Assembly: GCF_000347635.1 (NCBI RefSeq)
Contig: NC_020514.1
Coordinates: forward strand, 2,666,001 to 2,730,000
Source: Paraglaciecola psychrophila 170
Lineage (GTDB): Bacteria; Pseudomonadota; Gammaproteobacteria; Enterobacterales; Alteromonadaceae
Reading direction: 5' to 3'
Length of the DNA stretch: 64,000 bases
The position numbers were made by a program, and so were the translations under genes. The notes beneath the pieces were generated by a model. It saw only the letters and a list, made by a program, of their open reading frames with translations. It did no database searches and was not told where the DNA came from. Of this stretch, positions 10,301 to 19,104 are shown one piece after another; the stretch's first letter is position 1; each line of letters begins with the position of its first letter.

Positions 10301-11358
10301 CGGGACGTGAGCCTGAAGCCAGCGAATGGCAACTAGACAGATTGCCTCAACATTTAATTTTTAATATCAAAGTTATCGACCAAGATGCCAAAGTTATTGC
10401 CCAAGGCCGTGATCTATTTGCATTACAACAAAAACTACAAGGTAAGGTAAAACAAAACCTACAAGCTGTGGCCACACCTGAACTTGAGAAAACCGGTTTA
10501 GTCAGTTGGGAAATCGATAAATTACCAAATGAGTTTATCAACAAAACAAGCGGTTATGAAATTAAGGCCTACCCAGCGTTGGTTAATGAAGGCAAAACAG
10601 TAGCGGTTAAATTATTTGATCAACCCCACAAGGCGCAAGCATCCCACAAACTGGGTTTGCGTAAATTAATTATCTTAGGGATCCCTTCACCGGTTAAATA
10701 TTTACAGGATAAATTACCTAACAAAGCAAAATTAGGGCTGTATTTTAACCCTTTTGGACATATTAAGGCATTAATCGACGACTGTATTGATGCTGGAGTC
10801 GATAATCTTATTAATCAATATTCTCTTCAGAATCAAAGCGACATCCGTGAAAAAGTACATTTTGAATCATGTTGTGAGTTTGTCAGGCAAGAAATTAACG
10901 ATACTGTTTTGCGTATTGCTCAACAAGTAGAAGTGGGACTAACAGTTGCCCATGAAATAAAGAAAAAGATGAAAGGCAGTGTGCCCCTGAATCTAATTTA
11001 CGCTCATGGACATATCAAAGGTCAGCTAGATTCATTAGTTTATAAAGGTTTTGTTGCTGATGTAGGCGCACAGAGACTGGCTGATTGGCAACGTTATATC
11101 AAAGCCATTTCAAAAAGATTGGAAAAAGTCGCAATAGATCCTACTAAAGATAAGTTACATCAACTTAATCTGGAAAAAGTAGAACAGGCTTATCAGGAAA
11201 AATGTAATAAAATTTCACAAAATCAGCCTATACCTGATGAATTACAAGAAGTACGTTGGTTATTACATGAACTACAGGTGTCATTTTTCGCGCAACAACT
11301 AGGCACTTCTGCGCCTATTTCAGTCAAACGTATACTGAATCATTTAGATTCTATTTAA
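7369..11358 (+). CDS. hrpA: ATP-dependent RNA helicase HrpA
   Basis: A DEAH-box helicase of up to 1329 residues, close to the ~1300 aa of E. coli HrpA. Motif I GETGSGKTTQIPK, motif II IIDEAHERS, motif III ITSATID and motif VI NQRAGRCGR lie in the first third. The helicase-associated, OB-fold and long HrpA-specific C-terminal DUF3418 regions follow, with RRNFVPAPNYA and SFFAQQLGT near the end. It acts in mRNA processing and in rescue of stalled or collided ribosomes. The start is uncertain: TTG 7369 gives the longest form, but E. coli alignment suggests a start nearer 7435-7453; the first ATG is 7519. A hairpin lies downstream. Confidence 0.93.
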   Translation: MLRNTSGICSVHLLGSQLVFIDVIEQSFLSSAQPNPEISVKQLSSDIASCMSKDKFRLISRLRKFHSLAADKKPEHLAKLHRDVEKSAQVYASRLAQRPEIDFPPLPVSERKDEIAEAIANNQVVIIAGETGSGKTTQIPKICLELGRGIGGLIGHTQPRRLAARTVANRIAEELKTPLGQQVGFKIRFSDHVSDSTYIKLMTDGILLAEIQQDKFLSQYDTIIIDEAHERSLNIDFILGYLKQLLPRRPELKLIITSATIDPLRFSKHFDDAPVIEVSGRTYPVEMRYREIESSDYDQIQAITEAVNELLTEAGGDILVFLSGEREIRDTADALNKQQYRNTEVLPLYSRLSNSEQNKVFAAHSSRRIVLATNVAETSLTVPGIKYVIDPGTARISRYSVRSKVQRLPIEAISQASANQRAGRCGRVSNGICIRLYSEDDYLSRDVFTDPEILRTNLASVILQMMSLGLGKVDDFPFVEPPDSRSINDGFKLLEELGAIDNKLGRQGLTPQGRQLARLPIDPRYARMVIEAAKQNCLNEVLIIAAGLSIQDPKERPQDKKQQADLMHEDFTNKESDFLGYFQLWQGFKEQQQALSSSQLRNWCKKHFINFMRMREWQDIVSQLKKSVAELGFGITSQQAEYQAIHQAIASGLLSHLGNKDIDREYLGARNSRFKIFPGSGLAKSQPKWTMVAELVETAHLFGRVAAKIEPEWIEPLAQHLTKTEYSEPHWSKKQGVVQAFEKVSLYGLILINQRRKNYSQIDPEVCREIFIREALVNMQTKLNFSFLSLNQKMIENIEGLEEKSRRRDLLVDESTLVDFYGEKIPKHICSEVNFKKWWNKQTTEFPDLLNFDPKALLRKDTQHINALSFPETFRQHNLTLGLDYHFDPMDEDDGVSLMVPLALLNQVTPVGLDWLIPGLRHELIVALIKALPKSLRRNFVPAPNYADACLADMPQTDEQGVPIAFLTALSLKLKRMTGREPEASEWQLDRLPQHLIFNIKVIDQDAKVIAQGRDLFALQQKLQGKVKQNLQAVATPELEKTGLVSWEIDKLPNEFINKTSGYEIKAYPALVNEGKTVAVKLFDQPHKAQASHKLGLRKLIILGIPSPVKYLQDKLPNKAKLGLYFNPFGHIKALIDDCIDAGVDNLINQYSLQNQSDIREKVHFESCCEFVRQEINDTVLRIAQQVEVGLTVAHEIKKKMKGSVPLNLIYAHGHIKGQLDSLVYKGFVADVGAQRLADWQRYIKAISKRLEKVAIDPTKDKLHQLNLEKVEQAYQEKCNKISQNQPIPDELQEVRWLLHELQVSFFAQQLGTSAPISVKRILNHLDSI

Positions 11359-11382
11359 TATCCGTTGACTTTGTTTTCACGG

Positions 11383-11403
11383 CACCCTATAAATAATAGG
11401 GTG
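11383..11403. terminator. Short hairpin between hrpA and the PilZ gene
   Basis: Perfect 8-bp inverted repeat (CACCCTAT / ATAGGGTG) with a 5-base loop, 25 bases after the hrpA stop. There is no T-tract, so it may be only a weak terminator or an mRNA-stabilising hairpin. Confidence 0.4.
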
Positions 11404-11416
11404 GAATTTAAACAGC

Positions 11417-11731
11417 ATGAGGTATTGGATGATAGGTTACGATGACAAACGCAATTTTTTCCGGATGATGGTTAATTCTGTATGCGAACTCAAAATAGTG
11501 GATGATGAATCTTTACGCAGCCTGCAGGCAGTGTGTAAAGATATAAGTGCAACTGGAATGTCTTTTGAAATAGAAGAAAGTTCAGTTGAAATGGGCACTA
11601 AGGTCAACGTTTATATTGAATCAACTAATTCACAGATCCCTTCACTGACAGCCGATACTAAGGTGGTGCGTTGTGAGTCGGTTGATGATAACTCATGTAC
11701 TGTCGGTGTTGAAATTCTTGAAATGAAATAA
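11417..11731 (+). CDS. PilZ domain protein
   Basis: A 104-residue single-domain protein. The two c-di-GMP-binding motifs of PilZ are recognisable: an RxxxR-like DKRNFFR near residue 10 and the (D/N)xSxxG motif as DISATGMSFE near residue 43. It likely senses cyclic di-GMP and passes the signal to an unknown partner. The first motif reads KRNFFR rather than a textbook RxxxR spacing, so ligand binding is probable rather than certain. It stands alone between hrpA and the convergent rlmI gene. Confidence 0.8.
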   Translation: MRYWMIGYDDKRNFFRMMVNSVCELKIVDDESLRSLQAVCKDISATGMSFEIEESSVEMGTKVNVYIESTNSQIPSLTADTKVVRCESVDDNSCTVGVEILEMK

Positions 11732-11769
11732 GCAGCGACAACGCCGCTTATTAGCATTTTGAATGTTGA

Positions 11770-11802
11770 GTTGATCTGACAAATATTTTTTTGCAGATCA
11801 AC
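11770..11802. terminator. Hairpin between convergent PilZ and rlmI genes
   Basis: Perfect 9-bp arms (GTTGATCTG / CAGATCAAC) around a 15-base loop containing a run of seven T. It sits directly after the rlmI stop and 38 bases after the PilZ stop, so it may serve both. A second imperfect hairpin overlaps the PilZ stop at about 11728-11751. Confidence 0.45.
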
Positions 11803-12990
11803 CTAAAGTACTCTACACACTAAGCCTTTTAAATAAAATCCTTCTGGATAGTTAGTCCCAACTGGATGATCGGCTGCTTGGCCTAGTCTTTCAATAATTT
11901 GCACGGTTCTGCCAGCATCTAATGCCGCGTCTGCCACTACTTTTTGAAACAAATCAAAAGACAATAAACCTGAGCAACTAAAGGTACATAAAATACCGCC
12001 AGGCTGCATAATTTGCATGGCTAACATATTGATATCTTTATAACCGCGACAGCCACGAACTACTGAGTTCTTTGAATCGATAAACTTAGGCGGGTCAAGG
12101 ATGATTTGGTCAAAATGTTTTCCCTCTTGTTTAAAGTCCCGTAACGCTTGAAACACATCTGCGTTGATAAACTCACATTTGTCTGTGTCTAAACCATTGA
12201 TCTCAACATTTCTTTTGGCGGTGGTTAAGGCTAAGTCGGATACATCAATACTGGTCACTGACTTGGCGCCACTCGCTAAGGCATAGCTGCCAAAGGTACC
12301 GGTATAACAGAAACAATTCAGTAATGTTTTGTCTTTTACATATTTTGCAGCAATGGCGCGGTTGTCTCTTTGATCGAGATAAAATCCTGTTTTATGGCCA
12401 GCCTTGACGTTAACAATAATTTTTACGCCGTTTTCTTCAATTACTACTTCTTCAGGCACGTCACCATGTAATACCTGTGTTATTTGTTCCAAGCCTTCTT
12501 TTTTGCGGATCGCCACATCACTGCGTTCATAAATAGAACATTCTGGGAATTCCTTCTTCAATGCCCAAACAATTTTGTCACGGTGCTTTTCGGCACCCGC
12601 TGATAACAACTGGCAAACCAACACATCCGCATATTTATCAATAGTGACGCCGGGCAGTCCGTCTGATTCGGCAGCGATTAGTCGATAACCAGTTAATCCG
12701 TGACGTTCGATCAAGTCTTCTCTTGACGCTTGCGCTATGGCTATACGTCTTTGAAAGAAACCATTATCAATAATTTCATTTTGTTCAAATGTCCAAATCC
12801 GCACTTGAATTTGCGACTCTGGCGACCAAGCCCCTCTCCCTAAAAACTTACCATCATGGGACATCACATCTACGGTGTCTCCCATGTTGGTTCTGCCTAT
12901 AGTTTTTTCTATCGCGCGAGAGAAAATCCAAGGATGTTTACGTAATAAAGACTTTTCACGACCGGGCTGCAAAATGACGCTAGATGACAT
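11803..12990 (-). CDS. rlmI: 23S rRNA (cytosine-1962-C5)-methyltransferase RlmI
   Basis: A 395-residue protein (E. coli RlmI is 396). It starts with a PUA domain ([19 protein letters not shown]), followed by the RlmI-specific EEHEA-type domain and a Rossmann methyltransferase with [12 protein letters not shown], the motif IV DPPKF and the Cys-containing CTFSCSG. The in-frame extension to 13062 is rejected because the family starts at the [10 protein letters not shown] boundary (ATG 12990). It methylates C1962 of 23S rRNA. It is transcribed away from the quinone oxidoreductase gene. Confidence 0.92.
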   Translation of the reverse strand: MSSSVILQPGREKSLLRKHPWIFSRAIEKTIGRTNMGDTVDVMSHDGKFLGRGAWSPESQIQVRIWTFEQNEIIDNGFFQRRIAIAQASREDLIERHGLTGYRLIAAESDGLPGVTIDKYADVLVCQLLSAGAEKHRDKIVWALKKEFPECSIYERSDVAIRKKEGLEQITQVLHGDVPEEVVIEENGVKIIVNVKAGHKTGFYLDQRDNRAIAAKYVKDKTLLNCFCYTGTFGSYALASGAKSVTSIDVSDLALTTAKRNVEINGLDTDKCEFINADVFQALRDFKQEGKHFDQIILDPPKFIDSKNSVVRGCRGYKDINMLAMQIMQPGGILCTFSCSGLLSFDLFQKVVADAALDAGRTVQIIERLGQAADHPVGTNYPEGFYLKGLVCRVL

Positions 12991-13081
12991 AGGATAACTT
13001 TTATAAATAATTTGGCTCAATTGTACATGAGGGTTAGTCTTTGCTAAACAGAATTCCCGCATCTAAAAAGGATTAAACACT

Positions 13082-14077
13082 ATGAGTAGTTCCATGCAGT
13101 TTATAAAACACGAAAACGGTTGTACACCTGACTCATTAGGAATTAGCCATACCGACATCCCCTCGCTGACATCTGGTCAGGTTTTGATCAAAGTGGCGTG
13201 CTTTGGTTTGAATAGAGCTGATACTCTTCAAAGGCAGGGTAAATACCCTGCGCCAGCAGGTGAAAGTGATATTCTAGGCTTGGAAATGAGCGGTGAAGTT
13301 GTGCAAGTTCATTCTCAGCAAACAAGTCCTCATGCTTTTGAAATCGGCGATAAGGTATTCGGCTTAGTGGCCGGAGGAGGATATGCTGAATATGTGGCGG
13401 TGCACAGTCAACATCTGATGAAAGTGCCTTTAAATATGGATATGCCTCAAGCTGCAGGCATAGCTGAATGTTTTCTGACGGCATTCCAAGCACTCTTTAT
13501 TGAAAATAATTTACAACCCAAACAACATGTCTTGATCCATGCAGGAGCAAGTGGAGTGGGGCTTGCGGCTATTCAGTTAGCTAAAAGACATGGCTGTGCT
13601 GTTGCTGTGACAGCATCCAGCCAGGCGAAGTTAGACTTATGTAAACAACTAGGTGCGGACTTGGTCATCAATTATAAACAACAAGATTTCGCGGATGAAA
13701 TAGCCAAACATTGGCAAGGCTGTGATTTAATCATCGATTTTGTTGCTGGTGATTACCTCAACCGAAACCTAAAACTGTTAAATATTGATGGTAGCGTGCT
13801 TTATTTAGCTATGTTGGCTGGACGCTATGCAGATAACTTAGACATGGCGATGATGTTGGGAAAGCGGGCCACTGTCAAAGGGTCTACGCTGAGAAGCCGG
13901 CATGATAAATATAAAACCCGTCTGATAAAAGCGTTTAGCCAGACATGTTTAGCAGATTTTGATAGTTGCAAACTCGTGCCTAATATTGATACTGAATATG
14001 CTGCAAAGGATGTAGGCAAAGCTCATCAACGGTTAGAAGACAACAATACTATGGGCAAGTTAATTTGTTGTTGGTAA
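13082..14077 (+). CDS. NAD(P)H-quinone oxidoreductase, PIG3-like (MDR superfamily)
   Basis: A 331-residue zinc-independent medium-chain reductase. GLNRADTLQRQGKYP (near residue 43) and the NADPH-binding HAGASGVGLAAIQLAK (near 155) match the PIG3/QOR branch. There are no structural zinc cysteines. It is predicted to reduce quinones with NADPH. The start at ATG 13082 leaves 91 bases to the divergent rlmI start. It is a single-gene unit followed by a weak hairpin. Confidence 0.88.
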   Translation: MSSSMQFIKHENGCTPDSLGISHTDIPSLTSGQVLIKVACFGLNRADTLQRQGKYPAPAGESDILGLEMSGEVVQVHSQQTSPHAFEIGDKVFGLVAGGGYAEYVAVHSQHLMKVPLNMDMPQAAGIAECFLTAFQALFIENNLQPKQHVLIHAGASGVGLAAIQLAKRHGCAVAVTASSQAKLDLCKQLGADLVINYKQQDFADEIAKHWQGCDLIIDFVAGDYLNRNLKLLNIDGSVLYLAMLAGRYADNLDMAMMLGKRATVKGSTLRSRHDKYKTRLIKAFSQTCLADFDSCKLVPNIDTEYAAKDVGKAHQRLEDNNTMGKLICCW

Positions 14078-14491
14078 ACTTTAAATTAAAACGTGTATTT
14101 TAATGCCCTTGTTAATAATTTAATCAATCTATGCATCACTTTCTTAATCCATTACAATAATAATCTCGTAGTTTCTCAGATCATTATTGTTAAGAATAAC
14201 CTGTTTTACGCGACCCTATTATAAATAATAATCTTCTTGCTGAACATGATTTTGGCGCAATAGGTAAGGGCGTATTCGAAGGTAAAACAAATTAACTGTT
14301 ATAGATTGAAAAGTGACCGGTATTTTGATTGTTATATTATAAAACAGGGTATGAGCGATACGAACAAGACTCTGATATCTACATTTATTTACTTTGGTTA
14401 AATTCTATACTTATTTAGATAATGTTAATTCTAGAATGTGCTGGAAGAGTAAAATTAAGTAAGCTTTAATTTCAATTGAGATAATAATTTG
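14078..14491. other. Intergenic region with weak hairpin and a possible coding remnant
   Basis: An imperfect 11-bp inverted repeat at 14156-14166 and 14178-14188 (one mismatch) could end the quinone oxidoreductase transcript. From about 14205 to 14295 a plus-strand frame without a start reads DPIINNNLLAEHDFGAIGKG and ends in TAA at 14293-14295. It looks protein-like but I cannot assign it to a family. The rest is AT-rich without recognisable signals. Confidence 0.4.
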
Positions 14492-14995
14492 ATGCAAAAT
14501 AATAAACCGATAATTCCTAAAACATTGACGCGCGAAAATTTCATTCAGTTTGGTGATGTGATAGAGGTAAATGAAAACGCCAAAAATTTTAGCATTAATG
14601 ATGGATTTACACAGCGTTATCATGATCTAGCACAAGTAGATGTGACCCAAGAAAACGGTCGTACCTTAATTAATATCTTTCGTTCAACACCTCTAGAACA
14701 ACCTGTGAGTATTAAGATGATGGAACGTCACCCATTATCAAGCCAAGCTTTTATTCCAATGGGGCAACAACCGTATTTAGTGGTGGTTGCGCCTAAAGGT
14801 GAATTGGACATGACAAAACTTGAAGTGTTCTTAGCTTCATCAAACCAAGGGGTGAATTATCATAAAGGCACTTGGCATCACTATTGTTTGGCATTAAATC
14901 ATGTCAGTGATTTTATAGTGGTTGACCGCGGTGGGGTTGGAGATAACTGCGATGTGATAAAGTTGGACGGATCACTGGTTATAGCTCAGAGCTAA
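14492..14995 (+). CDS. allA: Ureidoglycolate lyase
   Basis: A 167-residue protein of the AllA cupin family. LTRENFIQFGDVIE at the N-terminus, NIFRSTP, MERHPLSSQAFIPM and the late GVNYHKGTWHH match conserved AllA segments, including histidines of the active pocket. It cleaves ureidoglycolate to glyoxylate and urea at the end of purine/allantoin breakdown. The next gene is malate synthase G, which consumes glyoxylate. ATG 14492 is preferred over TTG 14489. No other allantoin genes are in the window. Confidence 0.88.
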   Translation: MQNNKPIIPKTLTRENFIQFGDVIEVNENAKNFSINDGFTQRYHDLAQVDVTQENGRTLINIFRSTPLEQPVSIKMMERHPLSSQAFIPMGQQPYLVVVAPKGELDMTKLEVFLASSNQGVNYHKGTWHHYCLALNHVSDFIVVDRGGVGDNCDVIKLDGSLVIAQS

Positions 14996-15074
14996 CGTAA
15001 ACAGTAAAATTAATGCCAACTTCAAAAGAATAGAGCCACATCTAGCGGGCTGTTTCAAAATTATAGGAAACACA

Positions 15075-17339
15075 ATGAGTAAACGAATTAATGAACATGG
15101 TTATAAAATTGCCGATTGTCTTTACAACTTAGTCAATAATGATGTGCTGCCTGGTTTACAAGTTAATAAACAAGATTTTTGGCAAGCGGTTGCAGCTGTG
15201 TTTAATGAGTTTATTCCTAGAAACAAAGCTTTGTTGGCTACTCGAGAAGAGCTGCAATCAAAAATTAATACTTGGCATTTAGAACATCTGAACGGCGAAT
15301 TTTCACAACAAACATATCAACAGTTTTTGACTGAGATTGGTTATTTGGTTCCTGAAAAAAGTGATTTTCAAATCACTACAGAAAATGTTGACGCTGAAGT
15401 TGCTTTAATTGCAGGGCCCCAGTTAGTAGTGCCACTAATGAACGCACGATTTGCACTCAATGCCGCCAATGCTAGATGGGGCAGTTTATATGACGCCCTT
15501 TATGGCTCTGATGTAATCGTTGATGACCTTTTAAAAGTTGATGACCTTTTAAAAGTTGATGACTCTTTAAACGTTAATGACTCTTTAAACGTTAATGACT
15601 CTGCCACAAAACCAGCCTCTGGTTACAATCCTATTCGTGGTAAAAAAGTACAAACTTTTGCTCGTGACTTTTTAGATGCATCCTTACCATTGGTTCAAGG
15701 CAGTCATCATGATGCGGTTCAATATAAAATCAATAACCAGCAGCTTATTATTCATTTAAATACAGGTAGCTTGGTTAACTTAAAAGACATGACTCAGTTT
15801 GTTGGATTTAATGGTTCCACAGAAAGTCCCAGTGCAATTTTATGTATCAATAATGGGTTACATATTGAAATTCAAATTGATGACACCAACTTAATTGGTC
15901 AAACAGATGCTGCTGGTGTGAAGGACGTTGTTCTAGAATCTGCATTGAGCACCATTCAAGATTGCGAAGATTCCATAGCAGCGGTAGATGCGGCAGATAA
16001 AACAGCAGTTTATGCTAATTGGTTAGGACTGATGAAAGGTGATTTGTCTGAAACTATCAGTAAAGGGGGCAAAGAAACCACCAGAACACTTAATCCAGAT
16101 AGAACATACCTGTCTGCAGACGGTGAACCCATGAGTTTACCGGGGCGCAGCTTGCAATTTATCCGTAATGTAGGTCATTTAATGACAACGGACGCTATAT
16201 TAACGGTGAATGATGATGAAGTGCCCGAAGGCATTCTAGATGCCCTGATAACATCCTTGATTGCTCTTCACGACTTAAATGGTTCATCTAAGTTTGTGAA
16301 CTCTAAACATGGCAGCATCTATATTGTTAAGCCTAAAATGCATGGGCCCGAAGAAGTACAATTTACCAATGACTTGTTTATCCGCGTAGAGACTAGTTTA
16401 GGCCTTGCAGAAAATACTATCAAAATGGGTATTATGGATGAAGAGCGGAGAACTTCAGCCAATCTAAAAGAGTGTATTCGTGAAGCAAGTGCTCGTTTGG
16501 CCTTTATTAATACTGGGTTTTTAGATAGAACTGGCGATGAAATACACACCAGCATGTTAGCAGGGCCAGTGGTTCGAAAGGAACTAATGAAAAATGAAAA
16601 ATGGATTTCAGCCTACGAAAATAGAAATGTGGTAATTGGTCTAAAAGCAGGTCTTAAAGGTAAAGCGCAAATCGGTAAAGGTATGTGGGCTACACCTGAT
16701 GAAATGGCAGCAATGCTAAAGGCTAAAATAGGTCATCCAAAATCCGGTGCATCATGTGCATGGGTACCTTCACCTACAGCAGCCACATTACATGTTATGC
16801 ATTACCATCAAGTTAATGTTTCAGAGGTACAACAGCAAATATTAACTGAGGCTAATACGAGTGAAGTTCATGCTCATCTAGAAGCGTTGCTAACTATTCC
16901 GTTGCTTAAAAACAGTGCAGATTTGTCAGAACACGAACGACAAGACGAATTGAATAATAATGTCCAAGGATTATTGGGTTATGTGGTGCGTTGGGTTAAT
17001 CAGGGAGTAGGGTGCTCAAAAGTTCCCGATATTGATAACGTAGGGCGCATGGAAGACAGAGCGACATTACGTATATCCAGTCAACATATTTGCAACTGGT
17101 TACATCATGGTTTACTGAGTACTGATCAAGTCATGCAAACCCTTAAACGTATGGCGGTTGTTGTGGATACTCAAAATCAACAAGATAGTTCTTATATTTC
17201 AATGGCACCAAACTTTGATTCCAGTTTAGCTTTTCAGGCAGCAGTAGACCTTATATTTAAAGGCAAGGAACAGCCAAGTGGTTACACAGAACCCTTGTTG
17301 CATAAAATGCGCAATGAACTTAAAGCACAGCTTAACTAA
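15075..17339 (+). CDS. glcB: Malate synthase G
   Basis: A 754-residue protein (E. coli GlcB is 723). It condenses glyoxylate with acetyl-CoA to malate in the cytoplasm. LQFIRNVGHLMT, IVKPKMHGPEEV, MGIMDEERRT, NTGFLDRTGDE and RISSQHICNWLHHG are all conserved. The extra length is mainly a 28-codon in-frame tandem repeat at residues 149-176, just after DALYGSD, in a surface-loop position where E. coli has a short linker. It lies 79 bases after allA, with GGAAACAC before the ATG. A strong hairpin follows about 80 bases after the stop. Confidence 0.95.
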   Translation: MSKRINEHGYKIADCLYNLVNNDVLPGLQVNKQDFWQAVAAVFNEFIPRNKALLATREELQSKINTWHLEHLNGEFSQQTYQQFLTEIGYLVPEKSDFQITTENVDAEVALIAGPQLVVPLMNARFALNAANARWGSLYDALYGSDVIVDDLLKVDDLLKVDDSLNVNDSLNVNDSATKPASGYNPIRGKKVQTFARDFLDASLPLVQGSHHDAVQYKINNQQLIIHLNTGSLVNLKDMTQFVGFNGSTESPSAILCINNGLHIEIQIDDTNLIGQTDAAGVKDVVLESALSTIQDCEDSIAAVDAADKTAVYANWLGLMKGDLSETISKGGKETTRTLNPDRTYLSADGEPMSLPGRSLQFIRNVGHLMTTDAILTVNDDEVPEGILDALITSLIALHDLNGSSKFVNSKHGSIYIVKPKMHGPEEVQFTNDLFIRVETSLGLAENTIKMGIMDEERRTSANLKECIREASARLAFINTGFLDRTGDEIHTSMLAGPVVRKELMKNEKWISAYENRNVVIGLKAGLKGKAQIGKGMWATPDEMAAMLKAKIGHPKSGASCAWVPSPTAATLHVMHYHQVNVSEVQQQILTEANTSEVHAHLEALLTIPLLKNSADLSEHERQDELNNNVQGLLGYVVRWVNQGVGCSKVPDIDNVGRMEDRATLRISSQHICNWLHHGLLSTDQVMQTLKRMAVVVDTQNQQDSSYISMAPNFDSSLAFQAAVDLIFKGKEQPSGYTEPLLHKMRNELKAQLN
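15519..15602 (+). repeat. In-frame 18-bp minisatellite inside glcB
   Basis: 4.67 copies of an 18-bp unit. Copies 1 and 2 are identical (GTTGATGACCTTTTAAAA), copy 3 differs (GTTGATGACTCTTTAAAC), copy 4 has one more change, and a 12-base partial copy ends the array. It encodes VDDLLK, VDDLLK, VDDSLN, VNDSLN, VNDS. Each unit is a multiple of three, so copy-number change keeps the frame. Confidence 0.97.
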
Positions 17340-17677
17340 TCAACGTCGAGAGTTAGTATAAAAATATTATCAGTTGTGAGTGTTTTAGAATCTAAATTTG
17401 ACTCTCTAAAAAGTGACTAAATGTTTTGATGCATACTGACGCATCAAGACATTTTCTAAAGGTATAAATCATCTTCATCTTCACCTGCATTGTAAAAACA
17501 TCAACTCACAGACTTTAATTTCAAGTTGTTTTGGTAGCATTTGAATTTTTTGAATGAAATAAACAAATGCTTAAAAGTAATTTTTGTTAGCATGATAATA
17601 ATATAATATCCATAAACGAAGTTTAAGTATTCAACTGTTGGTTATCAATTCGGTAATTAAATCTTTTTAGGCCTCCC
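17340..17677. other. Intergenic region between glcB and cobB
   Basis: Holds the glcB terminator-like hairpin at 17420-17455. The rest is AT-rich and probably carries the promoter of the cobB operon; I see no convincing -35/-10 pair or operator. No small ORF of note. Confidence 0.5.
17420..17455 (+). terminator. Terminator-like hairpin after glcB
   Basis: 14-bp arms (AAATGTTTTGATGC / GCATCAAGACATTT, one G-T wobble) with an 8-base loop, followed by TTCT. It lies 80 bases downstream of the glcB stop. Confidence 0.6.
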
Positions 17678-18424
17678 ATGTTAGCAAATCTATCTCCCTA
17701 TAAACTTGAGCAACTGAAAGTAGTGGTGCTGACAGGTGCCGGTATTTCGGCCGAATCTGGATTGAAAACCTTTAGGGATAATAATGGCTTATGGGAAGAA
17801 CATAGTATTGAAGATGTGGCTACTCCTGAAGGATTTGAACGTAATGCAGACTTAGTCTATCGATTCTACAATCAGAGACGGCGCCAGTTACTCAGTCCAG
17901 AAGTGCATCCTAATAAAGCGCACCTAGCACTAGCAAAATTAGAAAATGCATTAGCTAACAATTTCACCCTGATCACCCAAAATGTAGATGATTTGCATCA
18001 AAGAGCAGGTAACAAAAATGTGCTTCATATGCACGGCAGTTTGATATCCGCTAGATGTTTAACCTCGGGTAGTTGTAGCGCTATATTTGACGATTTAGAT
18101 CACACTAATCAGTGTGATTGCTGTTATCCATCAAGCAATATGCGGCCAGATATCGTATGGTTTGGTGAAATGCCAAAATATATGCAGGAAATTGAGACGC
18201 TTTTGTATGCTGCCGATGTATTTGTTTCTATTGGCACTTCAGGCACTGTTTATCCCGCGGCCGGTTTTGTCAGTCAGGCTAACCATTATGGTGCTTACAG
18301 CGTAGAGTTAAATCTAGAGCCAAGCTCAGGGCAGAACAAATTTTCCGAGAATCACTATGGACCTGCTAGTCAATTGGTCGTTCAGTTCGTGAATACATTA
18401 TTAAAAGGTCATAACTTTGATTGA
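17678..18424 (+). CDS. cobB: NAD-dependent protein deacylase (sirtuin, CobB type)
   Basis: A 248-residue SIR2 family protein. The NAD motif VVLTGAGISAESGLKTFR is near residue 14, the catalytic His is in VLHMHGSLISA, and TQNVDDLHQRAG precedes it. The zinc cysteines are CLTSGSC and CDCC. The class III Tyr-xx-Arg pair is present in FYNQRRRQL, known to favour succinyl and malonyl lysine. It is the first gene of a five-gene run; its stop overlaps the next start by 8 bases. Confidence 0.92.
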   Translation: MLANLSPYKLEQLKVVVLTGAGISAESGLKTFRDNNGLWEEHSIEDVATPEGFERNADLVYRFYNQRRRQLLSPEVHPNKAHLALAKLENALANNFTLITQNVDDLHQRAGNKNVLHMHGSLISARCLTSGSCSAIFDDLDHTNQCDCCYPSSNMRPDIVWFGEMPKYMQEIETLLYAADVFVSIGTSGTVYPAAGFVSQANHYGAYSVELNLEPSSGQNKFSENHYGPASQLVVQFVNTLLKGHNFD

Positions 18425-19061
18425 ACATTTACAACAATATTGGTTAGAGTTTTTAACCATCGCTAGCGTGCACTTGCTGGCTGTCGCTAGTCCAGGGCCA
18501 GATTTTGCCATTGTACTAAAACACAGTATCAGTTTTGGACGAAGAGCAGCTATTATTACTAGTGTTGGGGTTGGGGTTGGCATCCTCATCCATGTTGGCT
18601 ATTCGTTATTAGGTATTGGTATTATAATAAAAACCACTCCTGTGCTTTTTCAAATTTTTAGTTATGTTGCTGCTGCATATTTATTTTATTTAGGCTGGGG
18701 AGCAATAAGCAGTTCTGCGCCTAAAAACATAACTAATGTAGAGGTTGAAAAAGTTATTCAAATTATTTCTGATAAGAAAGCCTTTATGGTGGGATTTTTA
18801 ACTAATGGTCTAAACCCTAAAGCCACGCTGTTCTTTTTATCGGTTTTTGCCGTAGCTGTATCACCCGATACCCCAAATTTAATTAAGCTGGGGTATGGTT
18901 TATATTTGGCTGTGGCTACCGGTGTTTGGTTTTGTGTGTTGTCATTGTTATTAAGTTCTAAAAAAGTGACGATTTTTATCGGTAAAAAAGGTTACTGGTT
19001 TGATAGGGTTATGGGTGTTGTATTGATTTTGTTGGCGATAAAGCTGGTTATGCCTGTATAG
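18417..19061 (+). CDS. LysE family amino-acid exporter
   Basis: A 214-residue inner-membrane protein with about six hydrophobic segments. The LysE/RhtB signature is ASPGPDFAIVLKHSISFG near residue 24, and FLTNGLNPKATLFFLSVF lies near 125. It is predicted to export an amino acid or related metabolite; the substrate is unknown. The TTG 18417 start overlaps the cobB stop, indicating translational coupling. Confidence 0.88.
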   Translation: MIEHLQQYWLEFLTIASVHLLAVASPGPDFAIVLKHSISFGRRAAIITSVGVGVGILIHVGYSLLGIGIIIKTTPVLFQIFSYVAAAYLFYLGWGAISSSAPKNITNVEVEKVIQIISDKKAFMVGFLTNGLNPKATLFFLSVFAVAVSPDTPNLIKLGYGLYLAVATGVWFCVLSLLLSSKKVTIFIGKKGYWFDRVMGVVLILLAIKLVMPV

Positions 19062-19104
19062 TGCGCGTTTGTATCGTAATAGAGATCGTTAAGTAGGAAT
19101 ATAA

